Shown here piece by piece: positions 31,856 through 40,273 of a stretch of 64,000 nt of DNA. Under the pieces are notes generated by a model. That model was given only the letters and a program-made list of their open reading frames with translations, did not search any database and was not told the DNA's origin. Position numbers and translations under genes: made by a program. How positions within the stretch are numbered: the first letter of the stretch is position 1; each line of letters begins with the position of its first letter. This stretch comes from Streptomyces halstedii. GTDB lineage: Bacteria; Actinomycetota; Actinomycetes; Streptomycetales; Streptomycetaceae. The stretch lies in assembly GCA_000720535.1 (NCBI GenBank), contig JOAZ01000004.1, positions 1-64,000 of the forward strand, read 5' to 3'.

Positions 31856-32911
31856 TCATGTCTGGAGCCCGTCGTCCCGGAACCACGGGTCGATGGGTAC
31901 GCACTCCGCGCGCCGTCCCAGGGAGTCGAGGATCCAGCCCTGCCGTTTGACCGTACGCAGCACGATCGCGTGGTCGACGATCTCGAAGCCGGGCAGTGCG
32001 GAGCTGATCCGCTCCTCCAGCTCCAGGGCGTCGTCGACCGAGTGCAGCCAGGTCGAGGCGAGGATGTTGGCGCTGCCGCTGGTGGCGACCAGCTGGCGGA
32101 CCTCGGGCATCCGGGCGAGCTGGTCGGCGGCCCCCTTGCGTTCGGTGTAGGGGACACGGCCGCGCAGCATCGTGGTGACCGGCCACCCGGTGAGGTTCTG
32201 CGAGATCTCGCACCGGAAGGAGACCGCGCCCGTGCTCACCAGCCGTGAGAGCCGCCGCCGGGTCGCGGTGTGGCTGGCACCGGTGCCCTCGGCCAGCTCG
32301 GTGACCGTACGCCGGCCGTCGGGGGCCAGCGCGAGCAGCAGTTCCCGGTCGGCGGCCGGGAGGCGGCCCGGCTGCGCGTCGGGTTCCGTCACGGGCGCAC
32401 CCGGTCTGAGCTGTTCGCGCTGGGCGCGGGACAGCGCGTTCAGCCGCCATGAGTCGCCCGCCTGATAGATGCGCGTCCCCACCTGGGTGGCGACCTTCAG
32501 CACACCGGGCAGCAGGCTGACGTGGTCCAGCGCGAACCGGGAGAGCGCCGACAGGTCCCGGGTGATGACGTTGACGTGCAGGTCACAGCCGCTGGTCAGT
32601 TCGAGCACCGCTTTGGTCCGCGCGTCGCGGGCGAGCGCGAGGGCGACCTCGCGGCGCTGCGAGGGCACGCAGTCCACGTCGAGGAAGGCGTTGCAGAAGG
32701 ACCGCCACAGTGCCGGTGACCCGGTCGCGGTCACCCACGCCTGGCCCGTCTCGCTCAGCCGGCCCCAGCGGCGTGCCGCCGTGGCGGCGCTGAGCCCCAG
32801 GACCGCGCCCAGCTCGGTCCAGGTGGCCCGTGGCGCGATCTGCATGGCATGGGCCAGCGCGAGATCGGTCTCGTCGAGCCCCGGCTCGGCCTCATCGGCG
32901 AAATCCTGCAT
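31856..32911 (-). CDS. Double-domain AsnC/Lrp-family transcriptional regulator
   Basis: 351 residues from ATG 32911 (AGGG eight bases upstream); an in-frame ATG at 32947 would add 12. It contains two AsnC-type winged helices: LDETDLALAHAMQIAPRATW then LGAVLGLSAATAARRWGRL near residue 10, and DRELLLALAPDGRRTVTELA then GASHTATRRRLSRLV near 200. Each is followed by an RAM-like ligand domain (VRQLVATSGSANILASTWLH then SVDDALELEERI in the second). Such tandem Lrp proteins are known in actinobacteria and probably act as local regulators. It is divergent from the deacetylase-transporter-SDR genes across 160 bp, so it likely controls them and itself. Confidence 0.88.
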   Translation of the reverse strand: MQDFADEAEPGLDETDLALAHAMQIAPRATWTELGAVLGLSAATAARRWGRLSETGQAWVTATGSPALWRSFCNAFLDVDCVPSQRREVALALARDARTKAVLELTSGCDLHVNVITRDLSALSRFALDHVSLLPGVLKVATQVGTRIYQAGDSWRLNALSRAQREQLRPGAPVTEPDAQPGRLPAADRELLLALAPDGRRTVTELAEGTGASHTATRRRLSRLVSTGAVSFRCEISQNLTGWPVTTMLRGRVPYTERKGAADQLARMPEVRQLVATSGSANILASTWLHSVDDALELEERISSALPGFEIVDHAIVLRTVKRQGWILDSLGRRAECVPIDPWFRDDGLQT

Positions 32912-33071
32912 GGAGGGAGCCCTATCGGTGATTTCCTTCGATTTCATCCCCCGGAGAGGGAGCGTAAGCATGATGTTCCACAACTTCGAGGCTGTATGCC
33001 AGCCCTGGCCGGTTTTCGCCGGTCCAGCCTCGGCCAGCCGTGCCACACCTCCTCGGAAGGGTTGAGCCCAG

Positions 33072-33992
33072 ATGTCTCCGACAGAGCAGCAGCCGTGGGA
33101 ATGGGACGAGCCGACCTGGCGCCGTCACGTCGGCCGGGTCCGGGCCGGGCGTCCCCTGCTTCCCGGGCATCTGCCCGACCGCTGGCCCGGCGGCGCCCGG
33201 TGCGCGGTGGCCGTCTCCTTCGACTCGGACCACGAGACACCGTCGCTGCGGGACGGCGAGACCAGTCCCGGAAAGCTCGCCCAGGGCGAGTACGGAGCCC
33301 GGGTCGCCGTACCGAAGATCCTCCGGCTGCTGGACCGCCACCGCGTCCCCGCCAGCTTCTACATGCCGGCCGTCTGCGCCCTGCTGCGCCCCGAGGAGGC
33401 CAGGAACTACGTCGCGGCGGGGCACGAGGTGGCGCTGCACGGCTGGATCCACGAGCGCAACACCCTGCTGTCCGCCGCCGACGAACGCGAGCTGCAACTG
33501 CGCAGCGCCGACGCGCTGGAGCGGGTGACCGGAACCCGCCCCGTGGGCATCCGCACCCCGTCCTGGGACTTCTCCGACAACACCCTCGACATCATCCGGG
33601 AGATGGGGCTGCTCTACGACTCGTCCCTGATGGCCGACGACGAGCCGTACGAACTGCTGGCCGACGGAGAGGCCACCGGCGTGGTGGAGATCCCGGTGGA
33701 GTGGATCCGCGACGACGCGCCCTACTTCATGATGGACCGTTTCGCCTCGCTGCGCCCCTACATCGCGCCCCGTGACGTACTGCGCGTCTGGCAGGACGAG
33801 TTCGACGCCGCGTACGCCGAGGGCGGGCTCTTCCAGCTCACCCTGCACCCGCACATCATCGGCCACCGCTCCCGTCTCACCGTCCTCGACGAACTGCTCG
33901 GGTACATCGCCGGCCGGGAGGGCGTCTGGTACACCACCCACCAGCAGCTCGCCGAGCACTGCCTGTCCGACCGTCCACCGCACCCGGCCTGA
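33072..33992 (+). CDS. NodB-fold polysaccharide-deacetylase family hydrolase
   Basis: 306 residues, soluble, no signal peptide. Metal-site motifs of carbohydrate-esterase family 4 are present: SFDSDHE (about residues 49-55) and HGWIHE (HxxxH, about 123-127), followed by RTPSWDFSDNTLDIIREMGL, DSSLMADDEPY and FQLTLHPHIIGHRSRL. The cytosolic location and the SFDxDxE form resemble the PuuE / cyclic-imide-hydrolase branch of this fold more than cell-wall deacetylases. With a transporter, an SDR and an M20 amidohydrolase alongside, an amide- or imide-opening catabolic role is inferred. ATG 33072 has AAGGG about eleven bases upstream. The alternative is a peptidoglycan or oligosaccharide deacetylase. 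Confidence 0.85.
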   Translation: MSPTEQQPWEWDEPTWRRHVGRVRAGRPLLPGHLPDRWPGGARCAVAVSFDSDHETPSLRDGETSPGKLAQGEYGARVAVPKILRLLDRHRVPASFYMPAVCALLRPEEARNYVAAGHEVALHGWIHERNTLLSAADERELQLRSADALERVTGTRPVGIRTPSWDFSDNTLDIIREMGLLYDSSLMADDEPYELLADGEATGVVEIPVEWIRDDAPYFMMDRFASLRPYIAPRDVLRVWQDEFDAAYAEGGLFQLTLHPHIIGHRSRLTVLDELLGYIAGREGVWYTTHQQLAEHCLSDRPPHPA

Positions 33993-34472
33993 CCCGACCC
34001 GACCCCCGCCGTCCGAGGCCGCGCATCCGATCCCGTACCGCGCGTCCGACACCCCTGTCGCGCCCCGACACCCCGTACTTGGGGCGGCGCACCCAAGCCG
34101 CCCCCCCGCTCGCACCACCGCCTACGCGCGGCACGGCCCGACCCACCGCTCGACCGCCGCTCGACCCACCGCACGACCCTCACGGCGTGATCACCGCTCG
34201 ATCACCGTCCGTACCACCGCTCACCCCCGGGGCCGACCGCCCCTCCCGCTCCGTACCCCGACGGCCGGCCCCGCGCACCGCGTGCCCGCCGCGCCCCTGC
34301 CGCCCCGCCCCACCCCACGCCCCGCCGTTCTCCCGGCCGCGTGGCCCCGTACGTCCCCGAGCGCGATCCGCTCCCCGGACGACCGGGCGCGGACGGCCGG
34401 TACGACACCACCGGCCGTACCCCGTACGTCACTTCCCCTCGTTCCTTCCCACGACGAAACAGTGGTAGCGCC
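33993..34472. other. Gene-free interval between the deacetylase and the transporter
   Basis: 480 bp of very C-rich, simple sequence (runs of CCGACCC, CGCACC and similar). I see no gene, no clear hairpin terminator and no tRNA. It presumably contains the transporter promoter. Confidence 0.5.
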
Positions 34473-35777
34473 ATGACGACTTCATCCCCGGTGTCCCTGG
34501 AGCCACAAGGAACCGGACTCACCCCGCAGCAACGCAAGGCGATCATCGCCGGCACCATCGGCAACACCGTCGAATGGGTGGACTGGGCGCTGTACTCGAT
34601 CTTCGCGAAGATCATCGCGGATGTGTTCTTCCCGAGTTCGAACGGCGCGGCCGCACTCCTCTCCACGCTCGCCGTCTTCGCCATCGGCTTCGTCATGCGG
34701 CCGGTCGGCGCCGCCGTGCTCGGCGCGTACGCCGACCGGCACGGCCGCAAGAAGGGGCTGACCCTCACCATCGGGCTGATGGCGGGCGCGGGCTTCGTCA
34801 TCGCCCTGACCCCCGGCTACGCGACGATCGGCATCGCCGCGCCGATCATCCTGCTGGTGGCCCGGCTCACCCAGGGCTTCTCGGCCGGCGGCGAGTTCGG
34901 CTCCTCGTCCGCCTTCCTGGTGGAGAACGCCGGACGGGGGCGGCGCGCGTTCGCCGGTTCCTGGCAGCAGGTCTCGGTCGCGGGCGGCGTGCTCATCGCC
35001 TCCCTGCTCGGCACCCTGTTCACCTCGGTGCTCAGCGACAGCGCCCTGCACTCCTGGGGCTGGCGGGTGGCCTTCGGGATCGGCGGGCTGCTCGGGCTGA
35101 TCGGCCTGTGGCTGCGGGTCACGGTGGAGGACACCGAGTCCTTCGCCCGCGCCCAGCACGAGCAGCGGGCCAAGAAGAACCCGCTCAAGGCGATGATCGT
35201 CGAGCACCCCCGGGCGGCCCTGCGGGTCGCGGGCATCACCATCGCCGGCACCCTGACCTACTACATCTGGGTCAACTACCTCCCCACGTACGCCAATGTG
35301 ACCACCGGCATACCGCTGAACCAGGCGCTCCTGTCGCAGACCCTGTGCCTGGTCGTGTTCATCGTGCTGCTGCCCTTCGCGGGGCTGCTGTCCGACCGGT
35401 TCGGCCGACGGCCCACGATGATCGCCTTCGCGGGCGGGTTCGTCGTGCTGGCGTGGCCGCTGCTGCACCTGCTCGACGGCGGCTTCTGGAACCTGTTCGT
35501 GATCCAGCTCGTCGGCATGCTGCTGATCCTCGGCTACTCGGCGAACTGCGCCGTGATCATGGCCGAGCAGTTCCCCGCCGAGGTGCGGGCGACGGGCATC
35601 GCCCTGCCGTACGCGCTGGCCGTCGCCGTGTTCGGCGGCACCGCCCCCTACTTCATCACCTGGCTCAACGACGTCGGACTGCGCGACATGCTCTGGCTGT
35701 ACGTGTCCGTGGCCGCGCTGGTCTCCCTCGTCGTCTACTTCCTCATGCCCGAGACCAAGGACAAGGAGTTCTCCTGA
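34473..35777 (+). CDS. MFS transporter, metabolite:H+ symporter (MHS) family
   Basis: 434 residues with about twelve hydrophobic segments. The N-terminal IIAGTIGNTVEWVDWALYSI and the loop 2-3 motif AYADRHGRKKGL are typical of MHS transporters (shikimate, alpha-ketoglutarate, proline/betaine type), as are LTQGFSAGGEFGSSSAFLVE and LPFAGLLSDRFGRRPTM. It likely imports an organic acid or a small zwitterion with protons. The substrate cannot be read from sequence, but it should be what the neighbouring enzymes process. The ATG at 34473 is chosen because the preceding in-frame stretch is simple-sequence. Its stop overlaps the next start (TGATG). Confidence 0.9.
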   Translation: MTTSSPVSLEPQGTGLTPQQRKAIIAGTIGNTVEWVDWALYSIFAKIIADVFFPSSNGAAALLSTLAVFAIGFVMRPVGAAVLGAYADRHGRKKGLTLTIGLMAGAGFVIALTPGYATIGIAAPIILLVARLTQGFSAGGEFGSSSAFLVENAGRGRRAFAGSWQQVSVAGGVLIASLLGTLFTSVLSDSALHSWGWRVAFGIGGLLGLIGLWLRVTVEDTESFARAQHEQRAKKNPLKAMIVEHPRAALRVAGITIAGTLTYYIWVNYLPTYANVTTGIPLNQALLSQTLCLVVFIVLLPFAGLLSDRFGRRPTMIAFAGGFVVLAWPLLHLLDGGFWNLFVIQLVGMLLILGYSANCAVIMAEQFPAEVRATGIALPYALAVAVFGGTAPYFITWLNDVGLRDMLWLYVSVAALVSLVVYFLMPETKDKEFS

Positions 35778-36583
35778 TGCGGCACGTCCTCGTCACCGGC
35801 GCGGCGAGCGGCATCGGCCGCGCCGTCGCGGAGGCCTTCCACCAGGACGGGGCCCGCCTCAGCCTCGTGGACATCGACCCCGAGGGGCTGCGCGCCACCG
35901 CCGGACGCCTGGGCGCCCACTCCCTGGTGTCGGACCTGACCGGACCCACCGCCCCGGAGGAGATGGTGGCCCACTGCTGGGAGACCACCGGCCCGGTGGA
36001 CGTCCTGGTCAACGCGGCCGGCCTCTACCCCTCCCTCGACACGCTGGAACTGCGGGCCCCCGAGTGGGACCGGGTCTTCGCCCTCAACACCCGGGCCCCG
36101 GCGCTCGCCACCGCCGAACTGGCCCGCCGGGCCGTCGCGGCCGGGCTCCCCGCCTCGGTCGTCAACATCTCCTCCGGCGCCGCGCTGCGCTCCCGCCCCG
36201 GCGGCGGACCGTACGCGGCGTCCAAGGCGGCCCTGGAACTGGCCACCCGGGCCGCCGCCCTGGAGCTGGGCGAGTACGGCATCCGCGTCAACGCCGTCAG
36301 CCCCGGCTTCGTCACCGTCGACAGCACCTGCAACCCGGTCGCGCCCGCGTACGCGGCGGCGGCCTCCGGCAACCCGCTGGGCCGTCCCGGCACCCCGGCC
36401 GACATCGCCGCCGCCGTCCGCTGGATCGCGGGCCCCGAGGCCACCTGGATCACCGGTGAGGTGCTGAGGGTCGACGGCGGCTCCTCCACCGGTGTCCGCG
36501 ACCTGCCCCGGATATGGCCGCCCCGGCCGCCCGGGGACGACGGCGGCACCCGTACCACCCGCGACACGAAGGAACAGCGCTGA
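35777..36583 (+). CDS. Short-chain dehydrogenase/reductase
   Basis: 268 residues starting at ATG 35777, one base inside the transporter stop (TGATG), with AAGGAG eight bases upstream. Classical SDR motifs: VTGAASGIG (about 6-14), VDI acidic residue for NAD(H) preference at the end of beta-2, VLVNAAG, NISSG, YAASK (catalytic Tyr and Lys) and RVNAVSPGFV. It oxidises or reduces a hydroxyl/keto group of the unknown substrate. The last 25 residues (WPPRPPGDDGGTRTTRD) extend beyond the usual SDR end. Confidence 0.9.
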   Translation: MRHVLVTGAASGIGRAVAEAFHQDGARLSLVDIDPEGLRATAGRLGAHSLVSDLTGPTAPEEMVAHCWETTGPVDVLVNAAGLYPSLDTLELRAPEWDRVFALNTRAPALATAELARRAVAAGLPASVVNISSGAALRSRPGGGPYAASKAALELATRAAALELGEYGIRVNAVSPGFVTVDSTCNPVAPAYAAAASGNPLGRPGTPADIAAAVRWIAGPEATWITGEVLRVDGGSSTGVRDLPRIWPPRPPGDDGGTRTTRDTKEQR

Positions 36584-38799
36584 TGAGCCACACCCCGTAC
36601 ACCGTCGTGGGAGGGGGCGCCATCGGCGGCACCCTCGCCCACGCCCTGGCCCGCGCCGGACATCCGGTCACCCTCATCGACAGCGACGCCGACCACGTGG
36701 CGGCGATCCGGGAGAACGGCCTGGCGCTGGACGGCGCCGACGGGCGCGCCCTCGTCCCGGTGGCGGCCCACACCCCCGAGGAGTACGAGGGGCCCCCGCT
36801 CGAACGGGTGCTGCTCGCCGTGAAGGCGCAGGCCACCGACCCCGCCATGCGCTGGATCGCGCCCCGGCTGGCACCGGACGGCTACGTCGTCTCCGTACAG
36901 AACGGCTTCAACGAGGGGCTGATCGCCGAGCACATCGGCCCGCACCGCACCGTCGCCGCGTTCGTCAACATCTTCGCGGACGTGACCGGGCCCGGCGTCG
37001 TCCGGGACGGCGGGCCCGGCGCCTTCGTCATCGGGGAGCCCGGCGGCGGACCGGTGTCGGAGCGGGTGACCGCACTCGTGGCGGACCTCCAGGCGTGGGG
37101 TCCGGCGCGGGCGCACGACAACATCGAGGGGTTCCTCTGGGCCAAGGCCGCCTTCGGCGCGATGCTCTCCGCCACCGCGCTCGCCGACGCGCCGATGGCC
37201 GACCTGATCGACCGGCACCGCCCCACCATGTACGCGCTGGCCCGCGAGGTCTTCCGCGCGGCCGACTCGCTCGGGATACACGCCGAGTCGTTCGACGCCT
37301 TCGACGCGGAGGCCTTCCACCCCGACGCCGGACCCGGGACGCGGGACGCGGCCTGCGACGCGCTGACCGCCTGGCTGCGCACCCAGCCCAAGGACCGCAG
37401 CGGCATCTGGCGGGACCTGGCCGTACGCCGCCGCCCGGTGGAGGTGACGACGCACTACACGACCGTGTTCGACACGGCGGACGCCGCGGGTCAGACCACC
37501 CCCGTGCTCCGGGCCGTGGTCGCCGGGCTGCGGGAGCTGGAGTCCGACCCCGCGGGGATGTCCGAGAGCCGGCTGGACGCCCTGGACCGGCGCGTGGCGG
37601 CGGGCGGCCTGCCGGACGCCCCCGCGCTCACCGAGGAGCAGAGCAGGGCGGTACGCGACTGGCTGGCCGGCCACACCGACGCCCTAGTCGCCGATCTGGC
37701 CGCGTACACCGGGCTGGAGAGCCCCAGCGACGACCCCGCCGCGCTCGACCGCTGCCTGGACTGGCTGCGCGGCTGGCTGGACGACTCCCTCGGCGCCCCC
37801 GCGTCCGAGGAACGCCTCAGCCGCCCGGAGTCCGGCGACGTGCTGATCCGCCGGTACGCCGCCACCGGGCCCGGGGCGGACACCGCGGCGCCGGTCCTGC
37901 TGCTGTGCCACTACGACACCGTCTGGCCGCTGGGCACCCTGGAGGGCTGGCCCTTCCACCGGGACGGCGACCGGGTCACCGGGCCCGGGGTGTTCGACAT
38001 GAAGGCCGGACTCGTCCAGGCGGTCTGGTCCCTGCGCGCCCTGGCGGCTCTCGAACTGCCCCGGCCCGCCGTCACCTTCCTGCTCAACGGCGACGAGGAG
38101 ACCGGCAGCCTGCACTCCCGGGAGGCCATCGTCGCCGAGGCCGGTGTCTCCCGGGCCACGCTGGTCTTCGAGGCGAGCGCCGAGGGCGCCGTCAAGACGA
38201 ACCGCAAGGGCGTGGGGATCTTCCGGCTCGTCGTCGACGGGAGCGAGGCGCACGCCGGGCTCGACCCGAAGGCGGGCGCCAGCGCCGTCAGCGAACTCGC
38301 CCACCAGATCCTGCGCCTGGAGGAGCTCCAGGACCACGACGCCGGAACCACGCTCAACGTCGGGGTGGTCCAGGGCGGCACCCGCGGCAACGTGACGGCG
38401 GGCCGGGCCACCGCCGAGCTGGACGTCCGGGTGGCCACCACCGCCGAACGCGCCCGGATCACCGAGGCCCTGGCCGCCACCGCGCCGTACGACCCACGCA
38501 CCCGGGTGACCCTCGAAGGCGGCTGGAACCGCCCGGTCTTCACGCGCACACCGGAGGTCGCGCACCTGTACCGGCTCGCCCACGCGTGTGCCCGGCCGCT
38601 GGGCCACGACCTGCGGGAGATCTCCGTCGGCGGCGCGAGCGACGGGAACTTCGTGCAGGACGCGGGTGTTCCGGTGCTGGACGGCCTGGGTGCCGTGGGC
38701 GCGGGGGCGCACGCGCGCAGTGAGCACGTGACGGTCAGCGGCATGGTCGAACGCGCGGCCCTGGCCGCCGGCCTGCTCGCGGCCTTCGCTACGGGCTGA
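36583..38799 (+). CDS. Fusion of a PanE/ApbA-like ketoreductase with an M20 metallopeptidase
   Basis: 738 residues from ATG 36583 (TGATG overlap with the SDR, GAAGGA nine bases upstream). Residues 1-340 are a ketopantoate-reductase (ApbA/PanE) type: YTVVGGGAIGGTLAHALA, VLLAVKAQ, VVSVQNGFNE, WAKAAFGAMLSATALADAP. Residues about 360-738 are an M20 zinc peptidase of the glutamate-carboxypeptidase (CPG2) group: LLCHYDTVWPLG (His near 442), GPGVFDMKAGL, LNGDEETGS (near 504), GGASDGNF and GAHARSEHV (His near 709). The frame is continuous through a helical linker, so this is a true fusion rather than a missed stop. The two activities in one chain suggest consecutive reduction and amide hydrolysis. 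The substrate is unknown. Confidence 0.88.
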   Translation: MSHTPYTVVGGGAIGGTLAHALARAGHPVTLIDSDADHVAAIRENGLALDGADGRALVPVAAHTPEEYEGPPLERVLLAVKAQATDPAMRWIAPRLAPDGYVVSVQNGFNEGLIAEHIGPHRTVAAFVNIFADVTGPGVVRDGGPGAFVIGEPGGGPVSERVTALVADLQAWGPARAHDNIEGFLWAKAAFGAMLSATALADAPMADLIDRHRPTMYALAREVFRAADSLGIHAESFDAFDAEAFHPDAGPGTRDAACDALTAWLRTQPKDRSGIWRDLAVRRRPVEVTTHYTTVFDTADAAGQTTPVLRAVVAGLRELESDPAGMSESRLDALDRRVAAGGLPDAPALTEEQSRAVRDWLAGHTDALVADLAAYTGLESPSDDPAALDRCLDWLRGWLDDSLGAPASEERLSRPESGDVLIRRYAATGPGADTAAPVLLLCHYDTVWPLGTLEGWPFHRDGDRVTGPGVFDMKAGLVQAVWSLRALAALELPRPAVTFLLNGDEETGSLHSREAIVAEAGVSRATLVFEASAEGAVKTNRKGVGIFRLVVDGSEAHAGLDPKAGASAVSELAHQILRLEELQDHDAGTTLNVGVVQGGTRGNVTAGRATAELDVRVATTAERARITEALAATAPYDPRTRVTLEGGWNRPVFTRTPEVAHLYRLAHACARPLGHDLREISVGGASDGNFVQDAGVPVLDGLGAVGAGAHARSEHVTVSGMVERAALAAGLLAAFATG

Positions 38800-38819
38800 C
38801 CCCGGCCCACCCCCCGCCT

Positions 38820-38861
38820 GACGCCCTCCGCCGTCTCTCTCGGGAGCCGGTGGAGGGCGTC
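38820..38861 (+). terminator. Hairpin after the catabolic operon
   Basis: Perfect 10-bp arms GACGCCCTCC (38820-38829) and GGAGGGCGTC (38852-38861) lie 21 bases past the fusion gene stop; a second small stem may form in the loop. It separates this operon from the siderophore-interacting gene. Confidence 0.6.
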
Positions 38862-38897
38862 CGCCCGCCCCGAAGGGCCGGTGCGGGGCAGGCGTGT

Positions 38898-38915
38898 ACT
38901 TAGGGTACCCTAAGT
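38898..38915. promoter_or_regulatory. Perfect 18-bp palindrome at the start of the siderophore-interacting gene
   Basis: ACTTAGGGTACCCTAAGT is fully self-complementary and ends two bases before the ATG at 38918. It shares TTAGG/CCTAA ends with actinobacterial iron boxes (DmdR/IdeR type) but is shorter than the 19-bp consensus. It contains TAGGGT and TACCCT, either of which could serve as a -10 box for a leaderless message, so a bound repressor would block transcription directly. Confidence 0.6.
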
Positions 38916-38917
38916 GC

Positions 38918-39739
38918 ATGTCGAAAGCCCCCCGGCTCACGCCGGAAGAGCCTGGTCTGTTCCACGGTGAGGTGCTCCGCACCGAGCGCCTCACCCCGTC
39001 GATGCACCGTGTGACGGTGACCGGCCCTGATCTCGCCAACTTCCCGTGGCGGGGCTACGACCACTGGTTCCGCCTCTTCCTGCGACTGCCCCACCAGGAG
39101 GAGTTGCTGCTTCCGGAGATGTCCGGCTCGCGGTGGTGGGAACCGTACCTGGCGATGCCGGAGGACGTCCGGCCGCACTGCGCCAACTACACGGTGGCGG
39201 ACTTCCGTCCCGCCGCGGCGGAGATGGACATCGATTTCGTCGTGCACCGCGGCCCGACGGGTGAGCTCGACGGCGCCGCGGCGATCTGGGCGTGCTCCGC
39301 CCGGCCCGGCGACCCCGTCGCGCTGCTCGACCAAGGGGTCATCTTCAACTGCCCGGACGACGCTTCGGAGGTCCTCGTCGTCGCCGACGAGTCCGGTCTG
39401 CCCGCCACGGCCGGAGTCCTCCGCTCGCTGCCCCGGGACACCGTCGGCCGGGTCATCCAGGAGGTCCCGTTGGACGGCGACCGGCGGGACCTCGACGCAC
39501 CGGACGGAGTGACCGTGACGTGGGTGGTCCGCGGTGACACCGCCACGGTGCCCGGTGCCGGCGCGCTGGCGGAACTGCGGCGCCACCGGTCGGCCCACGA
39601 GACCGGTTACGCGTACGTGGTCGGCGAGTCGACACTCGCCACCGAAGGCCGGCGCCATCTGCACCGCGCCGGCCTGGCGAAGAGCCGCATCACGTTCTCC
39701 GGCTACTGGAGACACGAAAGCACCCGGACTTCCCGGTGA
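38918..39739 (+). CDS. Siderophore-interacting protein (FAD-binding ferric reductase family)
   Basis: 273 residues from ATG 38918. Family motifs: TPSMHRVTVTGPDL, GYDHWFRLFLRLP (flavin-binding strand), ANYTVADFRPAAAEMDIDFVVH (the usual form is YTVRR; here VAD replaces the Arg pair), AAIWACSARPGDPV, and the NAD(P)-side VLVVADESGLPATAGVLRSL and AYVVGES. These enzymes reduce ferric siderophores in the cytoplasm to free the iron. There is no separate ribosome site before the ATG, because the 18-bp palindrome occupies the space, so a leaderless mRNA is likely. An upstream GTG at 38894 would put the palindrome inside the coding region and is less likely. It is the last host gene before the island. 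Confidence 0.88.
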   Translation: MSKAPRLTPEEPGLFHGEVLRTERLTPSMHRVTVTGPDLANFPWRGYDHWFRLFLRLPHQEELLLPEMSGSRWWEPYLAMPEDVRPHCANYTVADFRPAAAEMDIDFVVHRGPTGELDGAAAIWACSARPGDPVALLDQGVIFNCPDDASEVLVVADESGLPATAGVLRSLPRDTVGRVIQEVPLDGDRRDLDAPDGVTVTWVVRGDTATVPGAGALAELRRHRSAHETGYAYVVGESTLATEGRRHLHRAGLAKSRITFSGYWRHESTRTSR

Positions 39740-40116
39740 CACGCGGCGGCCTCCCGACGCCGAACGGGGGGCCGCCGACATGTTCCGGCCGGTCGGCGGG
39801 TCCGGTTTCGCCTTGAGCGGCCGTACAACCGTGGTGCCCGGTGCGATCCACGGCAGCTCGTACTCGGCCCGCCGACGGGTGACGCCGAGTGGGTCCGGCC
39901 GTACGGTGCGGGGCCCGGAGGTCGCTCCGGGCATGCGCCGAAAGGGGCCTGTGCCGCGTGGGGAGCGGCACACCTCAACGTTGAGGTGTGGTTCCCGGAC
40001 GGGACCGGACTCGGTCCTCCAGGCGCATTGCCTCACGCCCTGGGGCAGATGAGTCACGCTGCCCTCGGTGGCTGCTCCGGCCCGCGTCAGCGGGTCAGCC
40101 GTGCCGCTGATGTGTG
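39740..40116. other. Host flank without a gene, next to the island's left end
   Basis: No convincing coding frame. It holds two overlapping inverted repeats at 39950-39990 (listed separately) but no gene they could serve before the island begins at 40117. Confidence 0.5.
39950..39990. promoter_or_regulatory. Hairpin plus perfect 22-bp palindrome, no adjacent gene
   Basis: TGTGCCGC (39950-39957) pairs with GCGGCACA (39965-39972). Overlapping it, 39969-39990 is a loop-free palindrome with half-site CACACCTCAAC. CCTCAA/TTGAGG arms are the kind bound by MerR/SoxR-type regulators. It could be the terminator of the siderophore gene, or an operator whose target was displaced when the island entered. 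Confidence 0.5.
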
Positions 40117-40155
40117 TGGCGCCCCCGGCAGGACTCGAACCTGCGGCCAAGCGCT
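40117..40155. repeat. Left attachment site (tRNA-Arg 3'-end copy)
   Basis: 39 bases identical to 60110-60148, beginning TGGCGCCCCCGGCAGGACTC. It covers the CCA end, acceptor strand, T-arm and part of the anticodon arm on the minus strand. The next bases diverge, so no functional tRNA is encoded here. Confidence 0.88.
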
Positions 40156-40235
40156 CAGAAGACGCCCATTGCATATAGCTCAGATCCCGTTTGACCTGCA
40201 ACTTAGCCCTTAGCTGACAGGTGATCGGGCGTCTT

Positions 40236-40253
40236 GTGGGACGCATGTGGGAT
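40236..40253 (+). repeat. 18-bp repeat, copy 1 (near left island end)
   Basis: GTGGGACGCATGTGGGAT. It differs by one base from each of the copies at 58192-58209 and 59858-59875, all in the same orientation and all near island ends. Possible recombinase arm sites or attP-flanking repeats. Confidence 0.5.
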
Positions 40254-40273
40254 TCGTCCGTACGGGGGACCGG

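Noticed and set aside
36492..38723. Second plus-strand frame overlapping the PanE-M20 fusion
   Set aside because: Arg/Gly/Pro-rich shadow in another frame; the overlapping frame has all the catalytic motifs.
38898..38915. Calling the 18-bp palindrome a definite DmdR/IdeR iron box
   Set aside because: The ends match TTAGG/CCTAA but the spacing is shorter than the 19-bp consensus; kept as an unnamed operator.
40117..40200. A second complete tRNA gene at the left island end
   Set aside because: Only the 3' part up to the anticodon arm is present; the D-arm and 5' acceptor strand are missing.
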